This document shows positions 9,507 to 18,500 of a DNA stretch of 64,000 nt, piece after piece. The notes under the pieces are model-generated. The model was not told the origin of the DNA, searched no databases, and saw nothing but the letters and a program-made list of their open reading frames with translations. The stretch comes from Flavobacterium sp. A45. Its GTDB lineage: Bacteria; Bacteroidota; Bacteroidia; Flavobacteriales; Flavobacteriaceae. The stretch spans positions 44,241 through 108,240 of the forward strand of contig NZ_MUNX01000080.1 of the NCBI RefSeq assembly GCF_002001005.1, in the 5' to 3' direction. The stretch's first letter is position 1. Each line of letters opens with the position of its first letter. Position numbers and translations under genes: made by a program.

Positions 9507-10337
9507 ATGCAGCAAATATTTTCATTTATTATAAAAAACAGTAATCGATTGCTGTTTTTGCTGCTTTTGGGTATTTCGTTATCCCTTACCATACAGTCTC
9601 ATTCTTTTCATAGAAGTAAAATTATCAGTTCAGCTAATTTTCTGAGTGGTGGTGTTTATGAGAGAATAAATTCTGTGGAAGAATACCTACACTTAAAAGA
9701 ACAAAATGATGAACTTGCACGAGAAAACGCTAATTTAAAAAGTTTGTTGTTTAAAACTCAAGATTCTGCCAAGATTCCTAATTTAGACAGCATAAAAGGT
9801 GTTCTTCCTAAAGATATAGTTGTTTCCAAAGTGATTCATAACTCATTTAATGTTTACGAGAATTTTTTAACTTTGAATTCTGGCTCAAAATCAGGTGTTC
9901 AGCCAGATATGGGAGTTATTAATAGTCTGGGAATTGTAGGTATTATCGATGATGTATCAGCAAATTACTCAACTGTAATTAGTATCTTGAATATTGAATC
10001 CAAAATTAACGCCAAGATTAAACATTCAGATCATTTTGGAACCCTGACTTGGGATGGAAAAAACGCAGGGTTTGTTCAATTGATAGATGTGCCAAGATTA
10101 GCAAGTATTCGAAAAGGGGATACTATCGTTACAGGTGGGCAATCGGTTATATTTCCTGAAAACATTGGAATTGGAACAATTGAGAAAGTATGGATTCCAG
10201 GTGATAAAACCCATTATTATAAAATTGATGTGAAATTATTTAATGATATGACCAATTTAGGTCATGTTTATATCATAAAATCTGAAAATAGCGAAGAAAT
10301 TAAAAATTTAGAAAATCAAAGAAAAAAAGATGAATAG
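9507..10337 (+). CDS. mreC: Rod shape-determining protein MreC
   Basis: Bitopic elongasome scaffold. The 276 residues have one N-terminal TM (LLFLLLLGISLSLTI, about 14-30), then a coiled coil with EYLHLKEQNDELARENANLK (about 55-80), and a periplasmic beta-barrel pair (NSGSKSGVQPDMGVIN, GIVGIIDDVS, RKGDTIVTGG, GIGTIEKVW). It overlaps mreD by 8 bases, so translation is probably coupled. Confidence 0.94.
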   Translation: MQQIFSFIIKNSNRLLFLLLLGISLSLTIQSHSFHRSKIISSANFLSGGVYERINSVEEYLHLKEQNDELARENANLKSLLFKTQDSAKIPNLDSIKGVLPKDIVVSKVIHNSFNVYENFLTLNSGSKSGVQPDMGVINSLGIVGIIDDVSANYSTVISILNIESKINAKIKHSDHFGTLTWDGKNAGFVQLIDVPRLASIRKGDTIVTGGQSVIFPENIGIGTIEKVWIPGDKTHYYKIDVKLFNDMTNLGHVYIIKSENSEEIKNLENQRKKDE

Positions 10338-10836
10338 CACGTTATTAGTGAATATTTTTCGTTTTGTGCTCTTATTAGCTTTACAAATTCTAGTTTTTAA
10401 TAATATGAATTTCGGAGGTTATGTAAGTGCATTCCCTTATATACTTTTTATTATTCTTTACCCTGTAAACGGGAACAAAGCCAATCTGCTTATAGCTAGT
10501 TTTTTTCTAGGGTTGATTATGGATTTATTTTCTAATTCAGGAGGTGTTCATGCAACTGCATGCGTTCTTTTGGCATATTTAAGACCTTATTTTTTTAAAT
10601 TTTCATTTGGGCTCAGTTATGAATATCAAACAATCAAACTAAATGATGTTCTAACTCCAGAACGATTTACGTTTATTTTATTGGCAGTAACAACACATCA
10701 TGTTGCTTTGTTTCTATTAGAATCTTTTCAAATTTCTTTCATCTTAGACGTTCTGCTAAGAACTTTTTTAAGCACACTATTTACTATTTTAATCTGTATT
10801 ATTCTTATTTACCTAATAAAGCCAAATAAACGATGA
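10330..10836 (+). CDS. mreD: Rod shape-determining protein MreD
   Basis: A 168-residue polytopic membrane protein with about five hydrophobic segments, in the invariant mreC-mreD-mrdA position. MreD sequences are poorly conserved, so position carries much of the call; FPYILFIILYPV and ASFFLGLIMDLFSNSGGVHA match the family. Starts inside mreC and shares an ATGA overlap with the next gene. Confidence 0.9.
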   Translation: MNSTLLVNIFRFVLLLALQILVFNNMNFGGYVSAFPYILFIILYPVNGNKANLLIASFFLGLIMDLFSNSGGVHATACVLLAYLRPYFFKFSFGLSYEYQTIKLNDVLTPERFTFILLAVTTHHVALFLLESFQISFILDVLLRTFLSTLFTILICIILIYLIKPNKR

Positions 10837-12770
10837 GAAAAGTCTTGTTACCAGCTTTAATTATTATTGGTGCATCTTTGTTAATCATACGTGTTTTTTA
10901 CTTACAAATTATTGATGATTCTTTTAAGCTAAAATCTGAAAATAATGCAATTAAAATCAAATATGATTATCCAGAGAGAGGGTATATTTATGATAGAAAT
11001 GGGGTGTTGTTAGTGGCTAATCAGCCATCGTATGATATCATGGTGATTCCGAGGGAATTAAATAAAACAGATACGCTTGAGTTTTGTAAATTATTGAATA
11101 TTACAAAGGAAGATTTTATTAAAAAAATAGAAAAAGCCAAAGTTTACAGTCCAAGATTACCTTCAGTGTTTTTAGCTCAATTGAATAAAAATGAATTCGC
11201 CGCTTTTCAGGAAAAAATCAGAAAGTTTGAAGGTTTCTATTTTCAAAAACGTGCCTTACGTGATTACGAAGTTGATTTCGGGGCCAATGTTTTTGGATCC
11301 ATAGTCGAAGTAAATGAGGGGTTAATTGAAAAAAATCCTTATTATAAAAGTGGAGACTTAATTGGTAAGCAAGGTGTTGAGGAGAGTTATGAAAAAATTC
11401 TTCGCGGTGTTAAAGGGGTTAAATATTTTCAAAAGGACAAATTCAATCGTGAAATAGGTTCCTATAAAGAGGGAAAATTTGATACAATCGCTGTTCAAGG
11501 AGAGGATATAAACCTAACTATTGATGCCGAGATTCAAAAGTATGGAGAACAATTAATGGTCAATAAGCGAGGCGGAATTGTTGCTATTGAGCCAAAAACA
11601 GGTGAGATTTTAGCGCTTGTTACTGCTCCTTCCTATGATCCTGGGATTTTGGTAGGAAGACAGCGATCTAAAAATTACACGAAATTATATCATGATTCTA
11701 TTGCTAAACCGCTTTACGATAGAGGGTTATTAGCTGAATATCCTCCTGGATCTCCCTTTAAAATTATGACAGGTCTGGTTGGATTACAAGAAGGAGTTAT
11801 GGATGAAGAAACCACTTTTGTTTGTAGTCATGGTTTTTATTATGCTCCAGGTAGATTTCAAAAATGCCATTGCGGCGGCGGCGTTTTGAATCTTCATGTT
11901 GGGATTTATAAATCTTGTAATGCTTATTTTTCGAATGTGTATTTGAGAACTATTGGCAAATACAAAAAGACACCTTATGCCGTGGATGTATGGAGCAATC
12001 ATATTAAGAGTTTTGGATTAGGTCAATTTATGGGTTATGATTTACCAACGGGTAGAAAAGGAAAGATACCTACTTCCAAAACTTATAAAAGAATGTACCC
12101 TGGTTGGGGCTATAGTGGAAAAACAATTATTTCCAATGCCATCGGTCAAGGGGAAGTATTGATGACACCTATTCAATTGGCCAATATGATGGCAACGGTA
12201 GCTAATGAAGGATATTATTATACTCCTCATATTATTAAAAAGATAAAAGGAGAGAAAATTGATACCAAGTTTACAACAAAACACGTTACTACTATTGACA
12301 AAAAATATTTCCCTCCCATGATTAGCGGATTATTTGATGTGTACAATAGAGGTACTGCCTATGGATTGCGCGTGGAAGGAATTGATATATGCGGAAAAAC
12401 AGGAACTGCCGAAAATTTTGCCAAAATTGACGGCAAAAGAGTGCAACTAAAAGACCATTCTATTTTTGTTGCTTTTGCTCCAAAAGACAATCCGAAAATT
12501 GCCATAGCTGTTTTAGTTGAAAATGGAGGTTATGGAGCCACAATTGCAGGACCAATCGCGAGTTTGATGATTGAAAAATATTTGAGAAAAAAAATCACAA
12601 GAACTGATTTAGAAACCAGAGTATTAAACATAAGTTTGCAGAGCCGCTATGCATTATTGGGTGGGCTTTCGGAAGAAGTGAAAAAAGAATTAAGAATTAA
12701 GGATTCTATTACACAAAGTAAAGCAAAAGCAGCAGCAAAAAAAATTGACACAACCAAAGCCAAAACATAA
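10833..12770 (+). CDS. mrdA: Penicillin-binding protein 2, elongasome transpeptidase
   Basis: Class B PBP that cross-links peptidoglycan during elongation. The 645 residues have an N-terminal TM anchor (VLLPALIIIGASLLIIRVF), PBP dimerisation domain (YPERGYIYDRNGVLLVAN), and transpeptidase domain with the active-site SxxK (PPGSPFKIMTG), SxN (KSCNAYF) and KTG (CGKTGTAENF). The tail (KAKAAAKKIDTTKAKT) is Lys/Ala-rich and probably disordered. RodA follows after 14 bases. Confidence 0.96.
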   Translation: MRKVLLPALIIIGASLLIIRVFYLQIIDDSFKLKSENNAIKIKYDYPERGYIYDRNGVLLVANQPSYDIMVIPRELNKTDTLEFCKLLNITKEDFIKKIEKAKVYSPRLPSVFLAQLNKNEFAAFQEKIRKFEGFYFQKRALRDYEVDFGANVFGSIVEVNEGLIEKNPYYKSGDLIGKQGVEESYEKILRGVKGVKYFQKDKFNREIGSYKEGKFDTIAVQGEDINLTIDAEIQKYGEQLMVNKRGGIVAIEPKTGEILALVTAPSYDPGILVGRQRSKNYTKLYHDSIAKPLYDRGLLAEYPPGSPFKIMTGLVGLQEGVMDEETTFVCSHGFYYAPGRFQKCHCGGGVLNLHVGIYKSCNAYFSNVYLRTIGKYKKTPYAVDVWSNHIKSFGLGQFMGYDLPTGRKGKIPTSKTYKRMYPGWGYSGKTIISNAIGQGEVLMTPIQLANMMATVANEGYYYTPHIIKKIKGEKIDTKFTTKHVTTIDKKYFPPMISGLFDVYNRGTAYGLRVEGIDICGKTGTAENFAKIDGKRVQLKDHSIFVAFAPKDNPKIAIAVLVENGGYGATIAGPIASLMIEKYLRKKITRTDLETRVLNISLQSRYALLGGLSEEVKKELRIKDSITQSKAKAAAKKIDTTKAKT

Positions 12771-12784
12771 TCTATTCATATTAA

Positions 12785-14020
12785 ATGAAAAATCAAAGTT
12801 TATCGAGCAATATTGATTGGGTATGTATCATTATCTATACAGTACTTGTATTTTTAGGTTGGTTAAATATATACTCGTCTTCATTGTCTTCTACGGATGG
12901 GACATATGAAAAGCAAGCCATATTTATTGCTCTATCAGTTCCTTTGATTTTTATTCTATTATATATTGACGGCAAATTTTATGAAAAATATGCCAGTATC
13001 ATATTTGTAATTTCTCTACTGTCCCTTGTAGGTTTGTTTGCTTTCGGTAAAACAATTGCAGGTCAGCGTTGTTGGTATGCAATTGGGAGCTTTACATTGC
13101 AGCCCTCCGAGTTTGCAAAAGCGGCAACTTCATTGGCATTGGCCAAATATTTAAGCGACACACAGATAAATTTAAAAGATGTTAATAGACAAGTACAGGC
13201 ATTGGCTATAGTCTTTTTGCCGGTCATGCTCATATTGCCACAACCCGATCCGGGGAGTGCTATGATCTACAGTATCTTTATTATTGTTTTGTTTAGGGAG
13301 GGATTGCCGTCTTGGTATGTTTGGACTGGTTTTATAACCATAGTACTTTTTATGTTGACACTGGTTTTAGAACCGCAATGGGTTATTTTGATGGCTTTAT
13401 TAGTTATCGTTTTAGTACATTACAAATCTAGAATTGGAGACCGAAACGTTGTTTTGAGTGGAATGCTTTTTGCATTAATATCCGGTTTTGTTTTATCTGT
13501 AAACTATGTTTTTACTAATATTTTCAAACAACACCATCGTGATCGTTTTAATATATTGTTAGGCAAAGAAGTAGATATGAAGGGTATTGGATATAATACC
13601 AATCAATCTGAGATCGCTGTTGGTTCTGGCGGCTGGTTTGGGAAAGGATTTCTTGAAGGTACACAAACCAAAGGTGGTTTTGTACCTGAGCAACATACCG
13701 ATTATATTTTTACTACTGTTGGTGAAGAATGGGGGTTTGTTGGATCCTTATTAGTTATTGGCCTTTTCGCAGGTTTATTTCTTCGAATAATCTATCTAGC
13801 CGAAAGACAAAAAACCAAATTTAGCAGGGTATATGGTTATTGTGTTGCGGGTATATTGTTTACACACTTTTTTGTAAACATTGCTATGGTTGTTGGCGTT
13901 TTTCCGACTATAGGTGTGCCATTGCCTTTCTTTTCTTATGGAGGTTCCGGTTTGTGGGGATTCACTATTTTATTGTTTATCTTTATTAAAATGGATGCTA
14001 ATAAAGTAAATGAATGGTAG
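12785..14020 (+). CDS. rodA: Rod shape-determining glycosyltransferase RodA (SEDS)
   Basis: SEDS-family peptidoglycan polymerase partner of PBP2. The 411 residues include about ten TMs. Family motifs are GQRCWYAIGSFTLQPSEFAK, PDPGSAMIY, GGWFGKGFLEGTQTKGGFVPEQHTDYIF (shown here in parts: GGWFGKG, PEQHTDYIF) and GVPLPFFSYGGSGLW. Last gene of the mre cluster; a bidirectional terminator follows. Confidence 0.96.
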   Translation: MKNQSLSSNIDWVCIIIYTVLVFLGWLNIYSSSLSSTDGTYEKQAIFIALSVPLIFILLYIDGKFYEKYASIIFVISLLSLVGLFAFGKTIAGQRCWYAIGSFTLQPSEFAKAATSLALAKYLSDTQINLKDVNRQVQALAIVFLPVMLILPQPDPGSAMIYSIFIIVLFREGLPSWYVWTGFITIVLFMLTLVLEPQWVILMALLVIVLVHYKSRIGDRNVVLSGMLFALISGFVLSVNYVFTNIFKQHHRDRFNILLGKEVDMKGIGYNTNQSEIAVGSGGWFGKGFLEGTQTKGGFVPEQHTDYIFTTVGEEWGFVGSLLVIGLFAGLFLRIIYLAERQKTKFSRVYGYCVAGILFTHFFVNIAMVVGVFPTIGVPLPFFSYGGSGLWGFTILLFIFIKMDANKVNEW

Positions 14021-14075
14021 ATCATTCATCCTAATTTAAATTTTAATTTAAAAAATTCGCCTTGTTTTTGGGTAT

Positions 14076-14108
14076 AAAAAAACCATTCGAATTCCGAATG
14101 GTTTTTTT
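14076..14108. terminator. Bidirectional terminator between rodA and metK
   Basis: Fourteen-base stem AAAAAAACCATTCG / CGAATGGTTTTTTT with a five-base loop, between convergent genes; U-tracts form on both strands. Confidence 0.92.
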
Positions 14109-14129
14109 TATATATAAAATTTAGATTTT

Positions 14130-15380
14130 TTACAATCCAAAAGCAGTTTTCACTTGATCTACGAAATCTAATTTTTCCCAAGTAAATAAGTCAACAGTAA
14201 CTGTTTTAGTTAATCCACCTGGAGCAGAGAACTTTTTTGTAACGGTTTCTGGAGTACGTCCCATATGACCGTAAGCGGCAGTTTCGCTATAAATAGGGTT
14301 TCTTAATTTTAAACGTTGCTCGATGAAGTAAGGACGCATATCAAAAATAGCTTCTACTTTTTTAGCAATTTCTCCATTAGTTAAATTTACTTTTGAAGTT
14401 CCGTAAGTATCTATAAAAATACCCATTGGTTTAGCTACTCCAATTGCATACGAAACTTGTACCAAAATCTCATCAGCAACACCAGCTGCAACAAGGTTTT
14501 TTGCAATATGACGTGTAGCGTAAGCAGCACTTCTATCTACTTTACTTGGATCTTTCCCGGAGAAAGCACCACCACCGTGAGCTCCTTTTCCACCGTAAGT
14601 ATCTACAATGATTTTTCTTCCTGTTAATCCAGTATCTCCGTGAGGTCCTCCAATTACGAATTTCCCTGTAGGATTGATATGGTATTGAATTTTATCATTG
14701 AATAAATGAGCGTGTGTTGGGTTTTTTGCGATGATTCTTGGAATCAATATTTCGATGATGTCTTTTTTGATTTTAGCAAGCATAGCTTCTTCTTCGTCAA
14801 AATCATCGTGTTGTGTAGAAATTACAATAGCATCAATACGTGTTGGCTTGTTGTCATCGCTATATTCTAAAGTAACTTGAGATTTTGCATCAGGGCGCAA
14901 ATAAGTGATTTCATTATTTTCACGTCTTAAAATAGCTAATTCCTGCAATAATTTATGAGATAAATCAAGTGCCAATGGCATATAATTTTCAGTTTCATTA
15001 GTAGCATAACCAAACATCATTCCTTGGTCTCCAGCTCCTTGCTCTTCTTTACTTGCTCTGTCAACACCTTGATTAATGTCTGCAGATTGTTCGTGAATTG
15101 CCGAAAGAATACCACAAGAATTGGCTTCAAACATATATTCGCTTTTTGTATAACCAATTTTACGAATCACTTCGCGAGCAATTTGTTGTACATCAAGGTA
15201 AGTATTTGACTTTACTTCACCAGCCAAAATTACTTGACCAGTCGTAACCAACGTTTCACAAGCTACTTTTGAGTCAGCATCAAATGCCAAAAAGTTATCA
15301 ATTAATGCATCTGAAATTTGATCTGCAACTTTGTCTGGGTGTCCCTCACTTACAGATTCTGACGTAAATAAATAAGCCAT
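14130..15380 (-). CDS. metK: S-adenosylmethionine synthetase
   Basis: Makes SAM from methionine and ATP. The 416 residues show MetK motifs [20 protein letters not shown] (N-terminal ATP/methionine), [33 protein letters not shown] (in part: [13 protein letters not shown]) and [19 protein letters not shown] (P-loop-like, K+ site). Convergent with rodA. Its own promoter (15551-15580) and a 5' leader carrying a candidate SAM-II riboswitch imply feedback control by SAM. Confidence 0.97.
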   Translation of the reverse strand: MAYLFTSESVSEGHPDKVADQISDALIDNFLAFDADSKVACETLVTTGQVILAGEVKSNTYLDVQQIAREVIRKIGYTKSEYMFEANSCGILSAIHEQSADINQGVDRASKEEQGAGDQGMMFGYATNETENYMPLALDLSHKLLQELAILRRENNEITYLRPDAKSQVTLEYSDDNKPTRIDAIVISTQHDDFDEEEAMLAKIKKDIIEILIPRIIAKNPTHAHLFNDKIQYHINPTGKFVIGGPHGDTGLTGRKIIVDTYGGKGAHGGGAFSGKDPSKVDRSAAYATRHIAKNLVAAGVADEILVQVSYAIGVAKPMGIFIDTYGTSKVNLTNGEIAKKVEAIFDMRPYFIEQRLKLRNPIYSETAAYGHMGRTPETVTKKFSAPGGLTKTVTVDLFTWEKLDFVDQVKTAFGL

Positions 15381-15444
15381 AATAATTATAAATTTTAAAA
15401 TTAATCGAGGAAAAACAATTGCTAGAAAGGCTAAAGGAGAGTTT

Positions 15445-15540
15445 CTGCTTTAGCATTTTTTCTACTGAAAATTTTTCAGCATCCATAATGAATTCGTTTC
15501 ATTATGAAGAGGTTGCAATCAGTTCAAATTTTTCCTCTTA
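15445..15540 (-). ncRNA. Candidate SAM-II (SAM-alpha) riboswitch of metK
   Basis: Read on the minus strand. P1 is AAGAGG (15539-15534) with CCTCTT (15512-15507). Its loop contains ATTTGAACTGATTGCAA, very close to the SAM-II loop consensus (AUUUAACC..AUUGCAA). A downstream GCTAAAGCAG (15454-15445) matches the consensus GCUAAA element. The pseudoknot covaries: CUG in the loop can pair CAG after GCUAAA, where the consensus has CC with GG. Between P1 and GCUAAA lie two extra hairpins (15506-15484 and 15479-15465). The metK promoter puts the 5' end of the RNA at the start of P1. GCTAAAG can alternatively pair CTTTAGC at 15436-15430, a possible switch. Called by eye, not by covariance model. Confidence 0.7.
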
Positions 15541-15550
15541 TATTCGGGTG

Positions 15551-15580
15551 CAAATGTATGAAACCATTTTGAATTGCAAA
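15551..15580 (-). promoter_or_regulatory. Promoter of metK
   Basis: Minus strand TTTG, 18-base spacer, TACATTTG: a full-consensus flavobacterial promoter. The predicted start site is about 15543, a few bases before the SAM-II P1 stem. Confidence 0.8.
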
Positions 15581-15662
15581 TTATTCTTTTGTTTTTTTTA
15601 ATTAATTAAGAGGAATTTAACAAACTACACTATTTCTATAGAGTTTATAAAATAAATTGATT

Positions 15663-15690
15663 TTTGCTTGGTGGTTTAAAAAATAGTTTG
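15663..15690 (+). promoter_or_regulatory. Possible promoter of the metY leader transcript
   Basis: TTTG at 15663, 17-base spacer, TAGTTTG (one base short of TAnnTTTG). The same short TAnTTTG form appears before the 19763 SAM-I element. Confidence 0.4.
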
Positions 15691-15730
15691 CACATTTGCT
15701 CCATCAAACAGGAATAAACTGAAGCTGAAG

Positions 15731-15757
15731 ATGTGTAATATGTGTTCTGTGTTCTGA
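15731..15757 (+). CDS. Possible mini-ORF MCNMCSVF in the metY leader
   Basis: Eight codons, four of them Met or Cys (MCNMCSVF), upstream of the main leader peptide. A bulged hairpin with a T tail follows at 15805-15833 (AAAGCC..TGT / ACA.GGTTTT). No strong antiterminator partner is visible. It may be a degenerate extra attenuator or chance. Confidence 0.3.
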   Translation: MCNMCSVF

Positions 15758-15850
15758 AGAGCTTCTAGAGTTTGAAATGTTAATTGATTTAAAACGCAAT
15801 AATTAAAGCCGCTGTGATCAACATGGTTTTTTTATAAATAAAAGAGAGAA

Positions 15851-15928
15851 ATGAATTCAATAGGAAATAAAATGATGGTATGTTGTATGATGTGTATGTG
15901 CATCCCAATTCCCTATTGCCAAAAGTGA
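15851..15928 (+). CDS. Met/Cys-rich leader peptide upstream of metY
   Basis: A 25-codon ORF, ATG to TGA, with six Met and five Cys codons; the core is MMVCCMMCMC at residues 8-17, followed by IPIPYCQK. Such density of the two sulfur amino acids just ahead of homocysteine-synthesis genes is the signature of a leader peptide whose translation senses Met-tRNA and/or Cys-tRNA. The last codons (CCAAAAG, 15919-15925) are complementary to the 5' arm of the terminator that follows. A small hairpin AAGGAT/ATCCTT (15928-15942) sits between. The product is probably a regulatory by-product, not a functional protein. Confidence 0.75.
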   Translation: MNSIGNKMMVCCMMCMCIPIPYCQK

Positions 15929-15958
15929 AGGATTTAATCCTTGTTGTAGTCAAACTAT

Positions 15959-15994
15959 AAACCCTCTTGGTAAATCATCCAAAAGGGTTTTTTT
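15959..15994 (+). terminator. Attenuator terminator upstream of metY
   Basis: AAACCCTCTTGG (15959-15970) pairs CCAAAAGGGTTT (15979-15990), one mismatch, followed by a T run. Its 5' arm segment CTCTTGG can instead pair CCAAAAG at 15919-15925 in the end of the leader ORF, so terminator and antiterminator exclude each other. metY starts 75 bases later. Confidence 0.85.
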
Positions 15995-16068
15995 ATTTCC
16001 CGAATTTATTTCAAAATATAAAGCAAAATCATTAAAACTAATAATATAACATTTAAAAACTTAAAATC

Positions 16069-17361
16069 ATGAGCACACAAAAATTTGCAACAAACGCATT
16101 ACACGCAGGACACGACGTAACTAAAAATGGTGGAACCAGAGCTGTTCCAATTTATCAAACCTCTTCGTATGTATTTAATAGTTCAGACCATGCAGCCAAT
16201 TTATTTGGTCTTGCAGAAGCTGGATACATTTACACCAGATTAAATAATCCAACCAATGATATTCTGGAACAACGATTGGCAACTCTGGAAGGAGGAATTG
16301 GAGCAGTAGTTACCGCTTCAGGAGCATCGGCTATTTCGACTGCTTTATTAGTATTGCTAAAAGCAGGTGATCATATCGTGGCTTCCAACAGTTTATATGG
16401 AGGAACTTATAATTTATTAAAAGTGACTCTGCCAAGGTTAGGGATTACAACCACTTTTGTTGACCCAACAGATCCCGAAAATTTTACCAAAGCCGCCAAA
16501 GAAAATACCAGAGCTTTTTTTGTGGAAAGTTTAGGGAATCCAAAATTAGATGTATTGAATTTAAAAGCAATTTCGGATGAAGCCAAAGCTTTTAAAGTTC
16601 CTTTTATAGTTGATAATACTGTCGCATCTCCTTATTTATTGAATCCAATTGAGTATGGTGCGGATATCGTGATTCACTCTTTGACCAAATATATTTCTGG
16701 AAATGGGACTTCCTTAGGAGGAGTAATCATTGATGCAGGAAAATTTGATTGGAGCAATGGGAAATTCCCTGAATTTACGGAACCTTCTATTGGTTATCAC
16801 GGGCTAGTTTATCACGAAGCATTAGGAAACGCAGCCTTTATTGCAAAAGCACGTATTGAAGGGTTGCGAGATTTTGGGGCAGCCTTGAGTCCGTTTAATG
16901 CTTTTCAAATCATACAGGGTTTAGAAACTTTGGAAATTCGTATCAGAAGACATAGTGAGAATGCTTTGGCATTAGCTCAATGGCTAGAAATTCAGGATGA
17001 AGTTGCCTGGGTGAACTATCCGGGATTGAAATCTAGTAAATATTATGTTTTGGCGCAAAAATATTTGCAAAAAGGGCAAAGTGGTGTGGTTACTTTTGGA
17101 CTAAAATCGGGTTTTGAAGCCGCCAAAAAAGTAGCGGATAATACCAAATTGTTTTCTTTATTGGCCAATATTGGAGATACCAAATCTTTGATTATTCATC
17201 CTGCCAGCACCACACATCAGCAGTTGTCCGATGAGGAGCAAATTGCAACCGGAGTAACAAAAGATTTAATTCGACTTTCAGTTGGATTAGAAGATATTGA
17301 GGATTTAAAAGCAGATTTGAAAGCTGTTTTTGAAACCATAAAAACGCCTCAATTGGTATAA
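16069..17361 (+). CDS. metY: O-acetylhomoserine (thiol)-lyase
   Basis: PLP enzyme of the Cys/Met metabolism family that makes homocysteine from O-acetylhomoserine and sulfide. The 430 residues are longer than MetB (about 390), as usual for MetY. FATNALHAGHD opens the fold, YTRLNNPTND and TASGASAISTALL line the cofactor pocket, and the Schiff-base lysine is K207 in VIHSLTKYISG. C-terminal IHPASTTHQQL is conserved. It sits behind the Met/Cys leader attenuator and is followed by a MetX-like acyltransferase that would supply its substrate. Confidence 0.95.
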   Translation: MSTQKFATNALHAGHDVTKNGGTRAVPIYQTSSYVFNSSDHAANLFGLAEAGYIYTRLNNPTNDILEQRLATLEGGIGAVVTASGASAISTALLVLLKAGDHIVASNSLYGGTYNLLKVTLPRLGITTTFVDPTDPENFTKAAKENTRAFFVESLGNPKLDVLNLKAISDEAKAFKVPFIVDNTVASPYLLNPIEYGADIVIHSLTKYISGNGTSLGGVIIDAGKFDWSNGKFPEFTEPSIGYHGLVYHEALGNAAFIAKARIEGLRDFGAALSPFNAFQIIQGLETLEIRIRRHSENALALAQWLEIQDEVAWVNYPGLKSSKYYVLAQKYLQKGQSGVVTFGLKSGFEAAKKVADNTKLFSLLANIGDTKSLIIHPASTTHQQLSDEEQIATGVTKDLIRLSVGLEDIEDLKADLKAVFETIKTPQLV

Positions 17362-17385
17362 GAAAGTGTTAGTTTTTGTTAGGTA

Positions 17386-17423
17386 AAACTGCCTTAGTTA
17401 TTGATTATAGTCTAAGGCAGTTT
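17386..17423 (+). other. Perfect inverted repeat between metY and metX1
   Basis: AAACTGCCTTAG and CTAAGGCAGTTT form a perfect 12-base stem with a 14-base loop. The 3' side is followed by A's, not T's, so it is not an obvious terminator. It may be an RNA-processing or stability hairpin in the metY-metX1 transcript. Confidence 0.7.
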
Positions 17424-17452
17424 AAAAAAAAACAACTTAAAAAAGATTCAAA

Positions 17453-18454
17453 ATGGAAAATTTAGAAAAAATAGATCTCTTTAATTTTGATTTGGAAATA
17501 GGGAGACAGAGGGCTTACCTTCCTTTATTTTATCAAGTTTTTGGTAAACCATTAGGTAGTGCGCCGGTTGTGGTGGTGAATCATTCTTTAACGGGAAATT
17601 CTACTGTTACTGGTGAAAAAGGATGGTGGAGCGGAATCGTTGGACCAAAGCGTGCTGTTGATACCAATTATTTTACGGTTATCGCCTTTAATATTCCAGG
17701 AAATGGATTTGATGATAATGTGGATAATTTGATAGACAATTACCGGGATTATAGTATTCGTGATATTGCACGGATCTTTTGGGAAGGATTGTTTTTTCTA
17801 AAAGTTCAAAATGTTTATGCAATAATTGGAGGAAGTTTAGGAGGTGCAATAGCTTGGGAAATGGCCGCTTTGCAACCCGATAAAATTGATAATTTGATTC
17901 CGATAGCGAGTGATTGGAAAGCTACCGATTGGGTTATTGCCAATGTTTTAATTCAAGACCAAATCCTAAATCATTCAGATGATCCGATTGTGGATGCCCG
18001 CCTGCATGCCACATTATTGTATAGAACACCGGAATACGTAAATCAAAGATTTAAGAGAAGTAAATTGGACGAATTATCCGTTTTGCAAATAGAAAATTGG
18101 TTGTTGGATCATGGTTTCAAATTAAAAAGCAGGTATCGATTGGCCGCTTATAAACTGATGAATCATTTACTCAAGACAATTGATATTACCAGAAACAGAC
18201 CCGATTTTCTAACAGTAGCTAATGCTATTGAGGCCAATATTCATCTAATAACCGTTGATACAGATTATTTGTTTATTGCCGAAGAAACGCGTAAAACCTA
18301 TCGGGAGTTGACCAATAAGAAGCAAAATGTTTTTTATCATCAAATTCAATCCATTCACGGACACGATGCCTATCTGATAGAGTTCAATCAACTATCCGAT
18401 ATTTTGAAGCCTATTTTTAACCTCCACAAAGAACAGAGATATGTCAGTGCATAG
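17453..18454 (+). CDS. metX: MetX-like homoserine O-acetyltransferase, copy 1
   Basis: Alpha/beta-hydrolase fold acyltransferase, 333 residues. Family marks are VVVNHSLTGNS (oxyanion region), FNIPGNGFDDN, the nucleophile elbow GGSLGGAIAWE with S128, and the C-terminal HGHDAYLIEF holding the catalytic His. Expected role: homoserine to O-acetylhomoserine for the MetY encoded just upstream. Acetyl versus succinyl specificity cannot be read safely from sequence. A close paralogue lies at 19942-20910 behind a different regulator. Confidence 0.85.
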   Translation: MENLEKIDLFNFDLEIGRQRAYLPLFYQVFGKPLGSAPVVVVNHSLTGNSTVTGEKGWWSGIVGPKRAVDTNYFTVIAFNIPGNGFDDNVDNLIDNYRDYSIRDIARIFWEGLFFLKVQNVYAIIGGSLGGAIAWEMAALQPDKIDNLIPIASDWKATDWVIANVLIQDQILNHSDDPIVDARLHATLLYRTPEYVNQRFKRSKLDELSVLQIENWLLDHGFKLKSRYRLAAYKLMNHLLKTIDITRNRPDFLTVANAIEANIHLITVDTDYLFIAEETRKTYRELTNKKQNVFYHQIQSIHGHDAYLIEFNQLSDILKPIFNLHKEQRYVSA

Positions 18455-18457
18455 AAT

Positions 18458-18500
18458 AAATGTTATGCTTTTTAAATTTGTTAAAAAAATATAACATTTT
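18458..18500 (+). terminator. Possible terminator after metX1
   Basis: AAATGTTAT / ATAACATTT stem enclosing A/T-rich sequence and ending in TTTTG. Weak T tail. Confidence 0.4.
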
